Positions 19,788 through 28,328 of a stretch of DNA of 64,000 nt are shown here, one piece after another. Every line of letters starts with the position of its first letter. Within the stretch, counting starts at the first letter, position 1. Position numbers and translations under genes: made by a program. The notes beneath the pieces were generated by a model, which was not told the DNA's origin, did no database searches, and saw only the letters and a list, made by a program, of their open reading frames with translations. The stretch spans positions 1 through 64,000 of the forward strand of contig CANJPY010000004.1 in the NCBI GenBank assembly GCA_947476255.1. Reading direction: 5' to 3'. Source of the stretch: Chthoniobacteraceae bacterium. GTDB lineage: Bacteria > Verrucomicrobiota > Verrucomicrobiia > Chthoniobacterales > Chthoniobacteraceae.

Positions 19788-21074
19788 ATGAGTGATTCTC
19801 TTCTCAAAGACGCCCCTGCAGCGCCTGGACTTCCCGATTGGTTCCGCAAACTCAAGTCCGCAGCTGCCTCTAAATTTGAGTCTCTGCCCCTGCCCTCGCG
19901 CCGTGATGAATTCTGGAGGTTTTCCAACCTTAAAGCGCTTGATCCACAGGATTTCACCCCAGCCCGTTCCATCGCCGGCGAGACTGCCCAGAGTCTGGTT
20001 TCAGCCTCTCAAGGTCTGCAAGCAACCAGTGGCAGCTTTGTGTTTGCCAACGATCACCTCCTCGCGCGGCAGGCAGATGCAGAACTGGCGAAATCCGGCG
20101 TGGTATGGCTCCCTCTTTCCGAAGCGCTCCAAACCCATTCCGACTTGTTGAGCCGCTGGTTCATGCAGAATCCCTCCGCCTTGGGTTCCTCAAAATTTCA
20201 TGCGCTCCACCAAGCCTCCCTCAAAGAGGGAACGTTCCTCTACGTTCCAAAAGGGGTCCGGGTCAGCGCTCCCCTCCAAACCTTCCACTGGCTCGCCGGT
20301 TCGGGCCAGGCTGTGTTTCCGCACACTGTCGTTATTGCGGAAGAAAATAGTGCCGTCACGCTTGTCGACTGGTTTAAAGCAACCGGTGAAGCTCGTAATC
20401 TTTCTTGTGGAATCACCGACCTGCACGTGGGAGCCGGCGCGAACGTTCGCTACGCATCCGTTCAAGAATGGAATAGACAAACCGTTTCGCTCCACAACAA
20501 CACGACGACGGTTTCTGGCCACGGCTCTGCCACACATTTGAGTCTCCACCTGGGAGGGCTCTTCTCCCGAAGCGAAAGTGTCAGCAGGCTCAATGGCTCA
20601 GGCGCACGCAGCGATATGCTCGCCGTCACCGTAGCGGATGCCGTTCAAGAGTTCGACCAACGTACTTTGCAGGACCACCGTTCTCCCGATACCTACAGCG
20701 ACCTCTTGTATAAGAATGCCCTCTACGAAGAGGCCAAGACCATTGTCTCGGGTCTCATTCACGTCGAACCCGATGCACATCGCACTGACGCCTTCCAAAA
20801 AGTGCGCAATCTGATTCTCAGTCCGAACGCCGAAGCAAACTCGCTTCCGGGTCTCGAGATTTTAGCCGATGAAGTGCGCTGTTCCCACGGCGCAACCACC
20901 GGCGAGATTGATGCCGAGGAACTGTTTTATATGCAAGCGCGGGGGATCCCAGCGCGGGATGCCTACAGGCTGATCACTTTCGGTTTCTTAAACGAGGTTC
21001 TGGAACGTTTCCCAGACGAGGCGGTGCGCGCTGCCCTGCAAGAGACGCTCCGCGCCCGGCTTGCCGGACACTGA
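19788..21074 (+). CDS. sufD: Fe-S cluster assembly protein SufD
   Basis: A 428-residue SufB paralogue and partner. The N-terminal helical domain carries RRDEFWRFSNLKALDPQDF. The beta-helix core includes YVPKGVRVSAPLQTFHWL and FDQRTLQDH. The C-terminal segment VRCSHGATTGEIDAEELFYMQARGI is diagnostic for SufD. In the complex it pairs with SufB, and the interface builds the nascent cluster. The 151-base spacer from sufB is longer than the other gaps in the operon and has no clear terminator. The suf set here is fur-like, C, B, D, without sufS, sufU or sufT. Confidence 0.95.
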   Translation: MSDSLLKDAPAAPGLPDWFRKLKSAAASKFESLPLPSRRDEFWRFSNLKALDPQDFTPARSIAGETAQSLVSASQGLQATSGSFVFANDHLLARQADAELAKSGVVWLPLSEALQTHSDLLSRWFMQNPSALGSSKFHALHQASLKEGTFLYVPKGVRVSAPLQTFHWLAGSGQAVFPHTVVIAEENSAVTLVDWFKATGEARNLSCGITDLHVGAGANVRYASVQEWNRQTVSLHNNTTTVSGHGSATHLSLHLGGLFSRSESVSRLNGSGARSDMLAVTVADAVQEFDQRTLQDHRSPDTYSDLLYKNALYEEAKTIVSGLIHVEPDAHRTDAFQKVRNLILSPNAEANSLPGLEILADEVRCSHGATTGEIDAEELFYMQARGIPARDAYRLITFGFLNEVLERFPDEAVRAALQETLRARLAGH

Positions 21075-21121
21075 CCGGAACTCAGCGCGAGAGTATCCGC
21101 CGTCTCCGCCTCCCCGTAGAC

Positions 21122-21135
21122 GCCGCGGGCGCGGC
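21122..21135. terminator. GC hairpin between convergent sufD and DUF1552 genes
   Basis: GCCGC and GCGGC enclose a 4-base loop in the 87-base gap between two convergent genes. There is no T-tract on either side, so this may be a weak bidirectional terminator or just an mRNA end. Confidence 0.35.
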
Positions 21136-21161
21136 CCCACACGGGCACTCAAACCCGCGTG

Positions 21162-22526
21162 CTACGCAGACAAGCCTTTGAGTTCGCCAGTGCTGTCTCC
21201 AAGTTGGGCGGTGCGCACATCCATCCGGTTCAGCAGGCCGAGCCAGAGATTGTTTAAGGGAGTCTCTCCCGGAAGCGCCAGATGGCGTCCCGTGGAAATA
21301 GTCCCGTTTCCACGCCCGGCTAAAAGGATGGGCAGGTCGTCATGATTATGACGGTTGCCGTCGGAGTTGCCGCTTCCAATCGCGACCATGCAGTGATCCA
21401 GCAAAGTGCCTTCGCCCTCACGCACCGAGCGGAGGCGCCCAAGCAGGTAGGCGAACTGGCGCATATGGAACCGGTTGATACGTGCAATCTTCTCCTGTTT
21501 TTCAGCATTGTTGCCATGGTGGGAGAGGTCATGGTGGCCTTCGCGCACGTCGATAAAAGGATACGGCTTGTTGCTGCCCTCGTTGGCGAGCACAAACGTC
21601 GCAATGCGCGTCGAGTCCGTCTGGAACGCCAAAACCAAAAGGTCGCTCAACAGACGGATATGAGTCTCATAATCTGTGGGTGACGTCTCCGGCACTTGGA
21701 ATCCCTCGGGCGGTTTCGGATTCGAAAAAGAGGCTGCACGCCCGATCCGCACTTCAAGATCGCGGATTGCGGACACATACTCGTCGAGTTTGTTCTGATC
21801 CTGACGCCCGAGTTTTCCGTTAAGCGATTTGAAATCTTCACGCACGAAGTCGATCACGCTTTTGCGCATCCGGTCGCGTTCAACCCGGTCCGCAGCGGAA
21901 CCGGCACCGAAGATACGTTCAAAAACAAGCTTGGGGTTGACCTCTTTGGGAACCGGTTGTGTGGAAGATCTCCACGACATGGTGGAGGAGTACACGCAAC
22001 TGTACCCGGAGTCGCAATTGCCTGCCATGGAACCCTGTTCACAGCCAATTTCCAGGGAGGAAAGGCGCGTGCGGTCTCCCACGGCAGCGGCTGCGACTTG
22101 ATCCACAGAAATGCCCCCGCGAATGTCCGCCCCCTCCGTTTTGCGCGGTTGCACTCCAGTTAAAAAAGCGGAGAGGGCGCGGGCATGATCCCCTCCCCCA
22201 TCGCCATTGGCACGTGCTTTATCCGAGGCCAGTCCGCTAATGAGCAGCAAATGCTCCTTGTGCTCCTTGAGTTCGGCGAGCGTGAGAGGAAGGTCTTCGA
22301 GCCTGCCCGCGGAGGCAGGACGCCAATCGGGCATGTGTACTCCGTTGGGAATGTATAACATCGCCATCCGGTTCGGGGCGGTGGGCGCGGCGCCGGCTTT
22401 GCCCGGTTCGGCTTTGGCCCACGAGGTCAGGGGCCCCATACACTCCAGCCACGGCAGTGCCACGCATGCGCCAAGTCCCCGGAGCATCGTCCGGCGGGAA
22501 AGGGTTCGGGAGTTTGTAGGGTTCAT
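21162..22526 (-). CDS. DUF1552 domain protein, Tat-exported
   Basis: A 454-residue protein from the ATG at 22526; an earlier in-frame ATG at 22562 would add 12 residues and overlap the upstream gene by four bases. The N-terminus has a twin-arginine-type signal (SRRTMLRGLGACVALPWLE). The rest fits DUF1552: MAMLYIPNGVHMPDWRPA, LLISGLASDKARANGDGGGDHARA, SIDQVAA-like ISVDQVAAAAVG, SGYSCVYSSTMSWRS, and VRDLEVRI near the middle. This family nearly always pairs with DUF1592-type cytochromes, as here. The function is unknown; it is probably periplasmic. Confidence 0.88.
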   Translation of the reverse strand: MNPTNSRTLSRRTMLRGLGACVALPWLECMGPLTSWAKAEPGKAGAAPTAPNRMAMLYIPNGVHMPDWRPASAGRLEDLPLTLAELKEHKEHLLLISGLASDKARANGDGGGDHARALSAFLTGVQPRKTEGADIRGGISVDQVAAAAVGDRTRLSSLEIGCEQGSMAGNCDSGYSCVYSSTMSWRSSTQPVPKEVNPKLVFERIFGAGSAADRVERDRMRKSVIDFVREDFKSLNGKLGRQDQNKLDEYVSAIRDLEVRIGRAASFSNPKPPEGFQVPETSPTDYETHIRLLSDLLVLAFQTDSTRIATFVLANEGSNKPYPFIDVREGHHDLSHHGNNAEKQEKIARINRFHMRQFAYLLGRLRSVREGEGTLLDHCMVAIGSGNSDGNRHNHDDLPILLAGRGNGTISTGRHLALPGETPLNNLWLGLLNRMDVRTAQLGDSTGELKGLSA

Positions 22527-22558
22527 ATTCTTGCGGGGTGTTTTGGGTGGAAAAGGCC

Positions 22559-24997
22559 TCAATTGCCGGCAGTCTTCGCAGAGGGCGTACCCCTCTTATA
22601 CAGAAAAGCATCACTCCGGACAATGGCATGAACGAGAGGAAAAAAACGGTCTCCCGAGTCCAGGGTCTTGCGAGTGATTTCCCGGAGGGCCGGTTCGTCG
22701 TAGTACTCCAAGCCACGCCCAAGGCCGTAGATCATGAGTTTCTCGGCCAGGTTGCGCACCACGGCAGCGCGTTTGCCCATCAGAATTTCACGCAGTTCAC
22801 CCACTCCGGAAAAGGCGGAACCGTCTGGCAGTTTGCCTGAACTATCGATGGGATCTTCTCCGTCTTTGTTCCGGAAGCGTCCGATCACATCAAAGTTCTC
22901 AAAAGCGAACCCGATGGCGTCCATTGCCTTGTGGCAATTCGCGCAGGCCGCCTTCGAACGATGCTCCTCCATTCTCTGCCTTAAATTGCCCTTTGCTTCC
23001 TTGTTGTCTTCAAGTTCAGGCACTCCCGGCGGCGGCGGCGGCGGTGGCGTGCCAAGCATCTGCTCGAGAACCCATTTGCCGCGTTTCACGGGCGACGTGC
23101 GCGTCGGATTGGAAGTTACCGCCAGAACGCTCGAATGCGTGAGAATCCCAGCGCGCCCCATTTCGGTAAGATTGACCTTCTGAAATTCCCGCCCTCTGAT
23201 GGGGGTGCCTCCCTGGCGCGTCTTCGGCTTTTGGAGAAGATTGCCCACAGTGTCGGCGATGCCGTAGTGGCGCGCCAAAGGTTCGTTCAAAAAGGTGTAC
23301 TCAGCGCCTACCAAATCCATCACAGAGCTGTTCTGAAGAAAGACCTCGTTTAAAAAAAGTTCGGTTTCTTTCAGGGCGCTGCGGCGTGCGGTTTCATCCC
23401 AGGGAAACAAGGCTGGGTCGGGTTGAAATGCGTTGAACCGCTGCAACTGCAACCACTGCATTCCAAAATTGGAAACCAGCGTGGAAGCTTTCGGATCCTT
23501 AAGCATGCGCTCCACTTGTTCCTCCAATTGCTGGGAAAGGGTGCCCGCCGCCGCAAGGGAAAGCAGGGCCTCGTCAGGCGTGGTCGACCAGAGAAAGTAA
23601 CTCAACCGCGAGGCAATCTGGTACTGATTGAGCGGCTGCTTTTGGGGACCACTTCCCTGTTCGGATTCGACCCTGAAAAGGAAATGGGGGGAGCACAGCG
23701 CCATCGTCACCAAACTGCGCGCGTCCTTCTCGAGGGAAGGGAGATCGGTTCCGTCTGTAAACAGGCCGAGATAGCGGTGCACCTCCTCTTCCGTGGGAGG
23801 GCGCCGGAAGGTGCGAGTCAAAAGCCATTCCGTCAGAAGTCTGGGTCTCGCTTCTGGAGCCGCTGACGCTGTCAGTTCTGCAATCTTGCGCTGGAATCGG
23901 GTGCGTCTGTCCAAGGGGCCAACGGCCGCAAAACTGCGGGTAAAAATCATGCGTTCCGCATCCGCCGTGTCCCTGTCAGCAAACCGGGCCGAGAATTTGT
24001 GGAGCCCTCCTTTGAGGTGCAGCGGCACTTCAATATTTTCCCACTTTTTAAAAGGCGCCTTCACCGTGTAGGTGCCCGCAAGCGTCCCATTCACTAAAAG
24101 TTCCAAAGTCGGAGGCGCGGCTCCTTCCGGTATTTTTGCAGAGACGGAAACGATAAACCGGTAATCCCCCTCCTCCGGGAGGGTGTCACTCATACTCAGG
24201 GTCGAATCCTTGTTGTCAAAAGGCCTGTCGGGCTCAGTGTTGGAGTAAGGAGTCGGTGCCAGATATATCGAACGCGCTACGTGATTGCGTTCCGGCCCCA
24301 GAGATTCGGGCAAAACGCGCTGGGCAACCGCGCGCGCTGCATCGATAAAACGTTCTGCGTGAATGGGAGAAATGGTCAGAACACTGCCGATGTTGTCGAA
24401 GCCATTGCCGATGTCGTCCGAGGGGAAGGCCTCCGAGGCGTTAAATTCCGTGAGAAAAATGTCACGAACGCTCAGGTTGTACTCCAGGCGGTTGAGCCGG
24501 CGCATGGTGACGGCCCCGGGATCGGGAGGGAGCGCTGCAAAAGCCTCGTCTATGGCGGAGGTCAGGTGCCCCGTGAAGGAGCTCGCGACATCCTTCTCGG
24601 GCAGCTTTTTCGCGTCATCTGGAGGCATCTCGCCCGATTCCGTTTGCTTGAGGACCGAGCGCCAGATTTGACGGTTGCTCACCAAATCGGGTTGCGAGAG
24701 CAGTTTTTTAAGGTCCACATCGCCCTTTGTGGACTTCTCTCCATGACACTCGGTGCAATAGTTTTTAAGAAAGGGCGCGATCTGTTCGTTGAAAATTCGC
24801 GTGCTTTCCACTTGGTGTTTGTTGAGCACCACACCTGTGCGCGCCCCCGCTCTTGCAGCGCCAGCGGCTCCCGGGCTTGTTTCGGCAGCGGTCGACACGA
24901 GGGAAACCACTAAAAACAAGACCCCAGTACAAACCACAGCGCCAAACCGAAGAGCTTTCCGGCTAGAAAAGAAGGGGTGCGTCGGTAGAAGGGTCAT
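22559..24997 (-). CDS. DUF1592-type multidomain cytochrome (DUF1587/1592/1588/1585 architecture)
   Basis: An 812-residue exported protein. After the signal peptide (to ~37) there is a cytochrome segment with CTECH at 81-85, followed by the family region RRLNRLEYNLSVRDIF (DUF1587), a carbohydrate-binding-like insert (~250-360), FRRPPTEEEVHRYLGLF, ASRLSYFLWSTTPDEALL (DUF1592), and RGGPIRGREF-like TPIRGREFQKVNLTEMGRAGILTH with the polyproline run before a second heme site CANCHKAMDAIGFAFENFD (DUF1588). The DUF1585 end (YGLGRGLEYYDE) closes it. It is upstream of and co-transcribed with the DUF1552 gene. Such pairs are typical of Planctomycetes and Verrucomicrobia, and their substrates are not established. 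Confidence 0.92.
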   Translation of the reverse strand: MTLLPTHPFFSSRKALRFGAVVCTGVLFLVVSLVSTAAETSPGAAGAARAGARTGVVLNKHQVESTRIFNEQIAPFLKNYCTECHGEKSTKGDVDLKKLLSQPDLVSNRQIWRSVLKQTESGEMPPDDAKKLPEKDVASSFTGHLTSAIDEAFAALPPDPGAVTMRRLNRLEYNLSVRDIFLTEFNASEAFPSDDIGNGFDNIGSVLTISPIHAERFIDAARAVAQRVLPESLGPERNHVARSIYLAPTPYSNTEPDRPFDNKDSTLSMSDTLPEEGDYRFIVSVSAKIPEGAAPPTLELLVNGTLAGTYTVKAPFKKWENIEVPLHLKGGLHKFSARFADRDTADAERMIFTRSFAAVGPLDRRTRFQRKIAELTASAAPEARPRLLTEWLLTRTFRRPPTEEEVHRYLGLFTDGTDLPSLEKDARSLVTMALCSPHFLFRVESEQGSGPQKQPLNQYQIASRLSYFLWSTTPDEALLSLAAAGTLSQQLEEQVERMLKDPKASTLVSNFGMQWLQLQRFNAFQPDPALFPWDETARRSALKETELFLNEVFLQNSSVMDLVGAEYTFLNEPLARHYGIADTVGNLLQKPKTRQGGTPIRGREFQKVNLTEMGRAGILTHSSVLAVTSNPTRTSPVKRGKWVLEQMLGTPPPPPPPGVPELEDNKEAKGNLRQRMEEHRSKAACANCHKAMDAIGFAFENFDVIGRFRNKDGEDPIDSSGKLPDGSAFSGVGELREILMGKRAAVVRNLAEKLMIYGLGRGLEYYDEPALREITRKTLDSGDRFFPLVHAIVRSDAFLYKRGTPSAKTAGN

Positions 24998-25299
24998 GAA
25001 AGTGCGTTGAAGAGCGGCCTAAAGACAACCCGCCAGATCGGGGTTTCATTAGCCACACTTGGGTGGAAGTGGCTTTCGTGCGAAAATCGGGCGCTACGAA
25101 ACAGCCCTGGAATCGCATTCCCGCGACTCTCCCAAAGCGAGTACCATCTTTCCAAAAGCCGTCTTAACGCCACCATCTTTGCCGCTCCCGCACGTATTGA
25201 TGTTGAGGCGTTCCTTGGGCCCGATAATTTTGGAGCGGACTGCTTGTTTTTACGGTTGCCAACCGCTCAAGTCGTCCCTCTCTTCTACAACTTTGACGC
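24998..25299. other. 302-base divergent intergenic region
   Basis: It separates the DUF1592 cytochrome unit (leftward) from the altronate dehydratase gene (rightward) and must hold both promoters. An open frame at 25007-25303 crosses it but has no recognisable features. I see no strong hairpin or repeat. Confidence 0.5.
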
Positions 25300-26949
25300 A
25301 TGAACTTTTTGATCCAACGCATTCATGAAAATGACGATGCCATTGTCGCCCTGCAAAATTTGGCCCCGGGTCAAACAGTCGGCCTCGCGGACAAAGAATG
25401 GACACTCAGAGAGCACATCCCCTTAAAGCATAAATTTGCCGCGCGCGATTTTCAGGACAACGAAAAGGTGACCATGTATGGGGTTACCGTGGGACGAGTA
25501 CGTGGAAATGTCCCCAGCGGATCTCTTCTCACAACCGAGAACCTTGTGCACGCGGCAGACGCCTTCAAAGCAGAAAGCGGCGCCCGAAAATGGATCGCTC
25601 CAGACGCTGGGAAGTGGAAGACTCGGACCTTCCAGGGATACCGCAGAACTGACGGCTCCGCGGGCACCGCCAACCTCTGGCTCGTCGTTCCCCTCGTCTT
25701 CTGTGAAAACCGGAACATCTCGGTGATGCAAAACGCTCTCAACCGGGCGTTGGGATATCATCGTCAATCGCCCTACGAACAATTTGCGCACGATCTCGCG
25801 CACCAGTGGCAACGCAATTCATCAGCCCACGCCCTTGACTCCGTCCATCTTTCCCCGGAATCTTTCAGCAACACTCCTCTTTTTCCAAATGTAGGAGGCG
25901 TTAAGTTTCTGCAACATACGTTCGGTTGCGGAGGAACGCGGCAAGACTCAACCGCCTTGTGCGCATTGATCGCGGGTTATCTGAACAATCCGAACGTCGC
26001 AGGCGCAACAATCCTGAGCCTTGGGTGCCAGCACTCGCAAATCAGCGTGCTTGAGCAGGAAATCGCCAAACGTAATCCCCGTTTTAGCAAGCCGCTGGAG
26101 ATTTTCGAGCAGCAAAAGGCTGCTTCAGAAACCGACATGCTCCAGAAAGCGATGAGAGCCACATTTCTGGGCGTTGCGGCCGCCAACCAATTTCAACGGG
26201 AAGCCTGTCCGCTCTCGGATCTGACCGTGGGGGTGAAGTGCGGCGGCAGCGACGGGTTCTCAGGAATCAGCGCAAATCCCGTGGTTGGAAAGCTTTCTGA
26301 TCTTTTATGTGCACTCGGTGGTGCCAGTGTGCTGAGTGAATTTCCAGAACTTTGTGGAGTTGAACAAGACCTTTGTCTGCGTTGCGAAAGCCCCGAACTT
26401 GCACACCGCTTCGCCGAACTGATGAGCAACTACGACGCACAGGCGCGCGCGTGCGGGAGCGGCTTTGATATGAACCCCAGTCCGGGAAACATCCGCGACG
26501 GATTGATCACGGACGCGATCAAGTCCGCCGGGGCCGCTACAAAAGGAGGGTCCGCACCGATTGTGGATGTGCTTGATTACGGCGACCCAGTGGTGAAGCG
26601 AAACGGTGTATCCCTTCTCCATGCGCCCGGAAATGACGTGGAATGCACCACGGCAATGGCAGGCTCCGGATGCAACCTGATATTGTTCACCACGGGCCTT
26701 GGAACCCCAACGGGCAATCCTATTTGCCCAACGCTTAAAATCGCCACAAATTCACCACTCGCAGAGCGCATGTCCGACATCATCGATTTTGATGCCGGCC
26801 CCATGCTCAAAGGCGAACGCTCCCTCGAGCAACTGGCGGAAGATCTGTTGGAACTGTCCATCGGGACTGCCAGCGGGGAAGTCATTCCCAAGGCCGTCGC
26901 ACTGGGACAGGATGACTTCATTCCCTGGAAGCGCGGTGTCTCGCTCTAA
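25300..26949 (+). CDS. uxaA: Altronate dehydratase (UxaA family)
   Basis: A 549-residue enzyme that dehydrates D-altronate to 2-keto-3-deoxygluconate in galacturonate breakdown. The N-terminal SAF domain (~1-100) has VALQNLAPGQTVGLAD and IPLKHKFAARD. The catalytic part starts with GYRRTDGSAGTANLW and contains TFGCGGTRQDS, LGCQHSQ, VKCGGSDGFSGISANPVVG and GSGCNLILFTTGLGTPTGNP, all typical of UxaA/GarD proteins. Length is slightly above the ~495 of E. coli UxaA. No uxaB, uxaC or kdgK is nearby. GarD (galactarate dehydratase) is an alternative, but the spacing of motifs fits UxaA better. Confidence 0.9.
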   Translation: MNFLIQRIHENDDAIVALQNLAPGQTVGLADKEWTLREHIPLKHKFAARDFQDNEKVTMYGVTVGRVRGNVPSGSLLTTENLVHAADAFKAESGARKWIAPDAGKWKTRTFQGYRRTDGSAGTANLWLVVPLVFCENRNISVMQNALNRALGYHRQSPYEQFAHDLAHQWQRNSSAHALDSVHLSPESFSNTPLFPNVGGVKFLQHTFGCGGTRQDSTALCALIAGYLNNPNVAGATILSLGCQHSQISVLEQEIAKRNPRFSKPLEIFEQQKAASETDMLQKAMRATFLGVAAANQFQREACPLSDLTVGVKCGGSDGFSGISANPVVGKLSDLLCALGGASVLSEFPELCGVEQDLCLRCESPELAHRFAELMSNYDAQARACGSGFDMNPSPGNIRDGLITDAIKSAGAATKGGSAPIVDVLDYGDPVVKRNGVSLLHAPGNDVECTTAMAGSGCNLILFTTGLGTPTGNPICPTLKIATNSPLAERMSDIIDFDAGPMLKGERSLEQLAEDLLELSIGTASGEVIPKAVALGQDDFIPWKRGVSL

Positions 26950-26961
26950 CCTCCAGCGGCG

Positions 26962-28278
26962 TCAGACCGCCTTGATCTCCCACCCCTCGCGGTAATTCCG
27001 ACGCAGAAACCGCTCGGCATCGGGATGGCCAGGCAACGACAGCGCAGCGGCATTCCAAGACAACGTCACGTTTGGAATGCGGGTTGCCACATTTCCCAGA
27101 AGCACCGCTTCTGTAAGAGGGCCAGCGTATTCAAAGTTATCCGTCGTTTCTGTGCCGTTCAAGGCAGCCTCGACCCACGCATGATAGTGGTTGAGCGCCG
27201 GTTGTTTATCGATTGAAAAGCCACTGAATTTTTCCACCGGAAACAACTGGGGCATTGCTACATGCGGCTGCATTAAAACGCCACCTTCTCCTATAAAAAG
27301 AGACCCCGCTCTTGCCAGTTCCTGCCCGGGAGGCAACTGGCCGAGCAGCCTGTCTGGAAGCCGGCCCCCGTCATACCAGGTCACGGGCAATGTCTGTCCT
27401 TTGGTATAAGCAGTTCCGGGAAAGACATACTGCACAGTCTCTGCAGTCGGCCACGTATGGGCATTGAGCCCCTCGTTCTCTGCGCGAACAGTCAGCGGAG
27501 ACCCGAGCTCCAAAGCTGTAAAAACGGGATCAAGAATATGACAGCCAAAATCCCCCATCGTGCCTCCTCCAAACTCCTGCCAGTCTCTCCAGTTAAAAGG
27601 ATGATACACCTTGGGCGCATACTCCCGCTGGGCTGCGACACCGAGCCACAAATCCCAATTTAAAGAATCAGGAACAGGTCCAGACGGAGGAGGAGACGTT
27701 AACTTCGTGTAACCGTTGCCACTATTGCGCTGCCAAGAGTGCACCGCCGTGATTTTCCCAATCACTCCATCCCGAATTAATTTCACCCCGGTGCGATATT
27801 CACTGGCCGAGTGGATCTGGTTGCCCATCTGCGTGCGCACGCGTGATTGAGCCGCCTGCAAACGCATCTGGCGCGCCTCCCACACCGTATGGGTCAACGG
27901 CTTCTGACAGTACACATGCTTGCCCAAGCGCATGGACTCCATCGCTACCGCCGCGTGCATATGGTCGGGCGTGGAAACCACCACAGCATCAAACGCCTTA
28001 CCCAGCTTGGAAAACATTTCGCGGAAATCAGAATGGTGCCCCACTCCCGGAAACAATTGGTCTATCTTCGCAAACCGATTTGAATCCACATCGCAAAAAC
28101 CCACATACTTCACCCGGGCATGCGACCCAACCTCTTTGAGGTCTGAAAGTCCCTTTCCATCGCACCCCACTCCGACGATTTGAAGATTCGAATTGGGGTT
28201 TTGCGCGCTGAGGATTGCGGGAAAGCCCAGAGTTGCGGCAACGGAGCTTTTTAAGAATGTCCTGCGGGTGGTTTTCAT
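26962..28278 (-). CDS. Gfo/Idh/MocA-family oxidoreductase, Tat-exported
   Basis: A 438-residue protein. A twin-arginine signal (TTRRTFLKSSVAATLGFPAILSA) is followed by the Rossmann fold (QIVGVGCDGKG), then VVVSTPDHMHAAVAMESMRLGKHVYCQKPLTHTVWEARQM with the family's conserved EKP-like motif present as QKP. The C-terminal alpha/beta domain includes HSWQRNSGNG, WRDWQEFGGGTMGDFGCHILDP and a WYDGG element. PVC bacteria have many such exported members thought to modify sugars or glycosides with a bound NAD(P). It lies 50 bases downstream of the DUF1080-cytochrome gene on the same strand, so co-expression is likely. Confidence 0.9.
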   Translation of the reverse strand: MKTTRRTFLKSSVAATLGFPAILSAQNPNSNLQIVGVGCDGKGLSDLKEVGSHARVKYVGFCDVDSNRFAKIDQLFPGVGHHSDFREMFSKLGKAFDAVVVSTPDHMHAAVAMESMRLGKHVYCQKPLTHTVWEARQMRLQAAQSRVRTQMGNQIHSASEYRTGVKLIRDGVIGKITAVHSWQRNSGNGYTKLTSPPPSGPVPDSLNWDLWLGVAAQREYAPKVYHPFNWRDWQEFGGGTMGDFGCHILDPVFTALELGSPLTVRAENEGLNAHTWPTAETVQYVFPGTAYTKGQTLPVTWYDGGRLPDRLLGQLPPGQELARAGSLFIGEGGVLMQPHVAMPQLFPVEKFSGFSIDKQPALNHYHAWVEAALNGTETTDNFEYAGPLTEAVLLGNVATRIPNVTLSWNAAALSLPGHPDAERFLRRNYREGWEIKAV

Positions 28279-28328
28279 ATTTTAAAGTATTTCGCTGCGT
28301 AGGTTTAATGATCTCGCTTAGCCTTTTT

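Noticed and set aside
23029-23047. GGC/GGT repeat as a possible microsatellite
   Set aside because: It codes for the polyproline run that is normal before the second heme site in DUF1592/DUF1588 proteins.
25007-25303. 98-codon open frame in a divergent intergenic region
   Set aside because: It has no ribosome-binding site or domain features, and runs four bases into the altronate dehydratase gene whose start is well supported.
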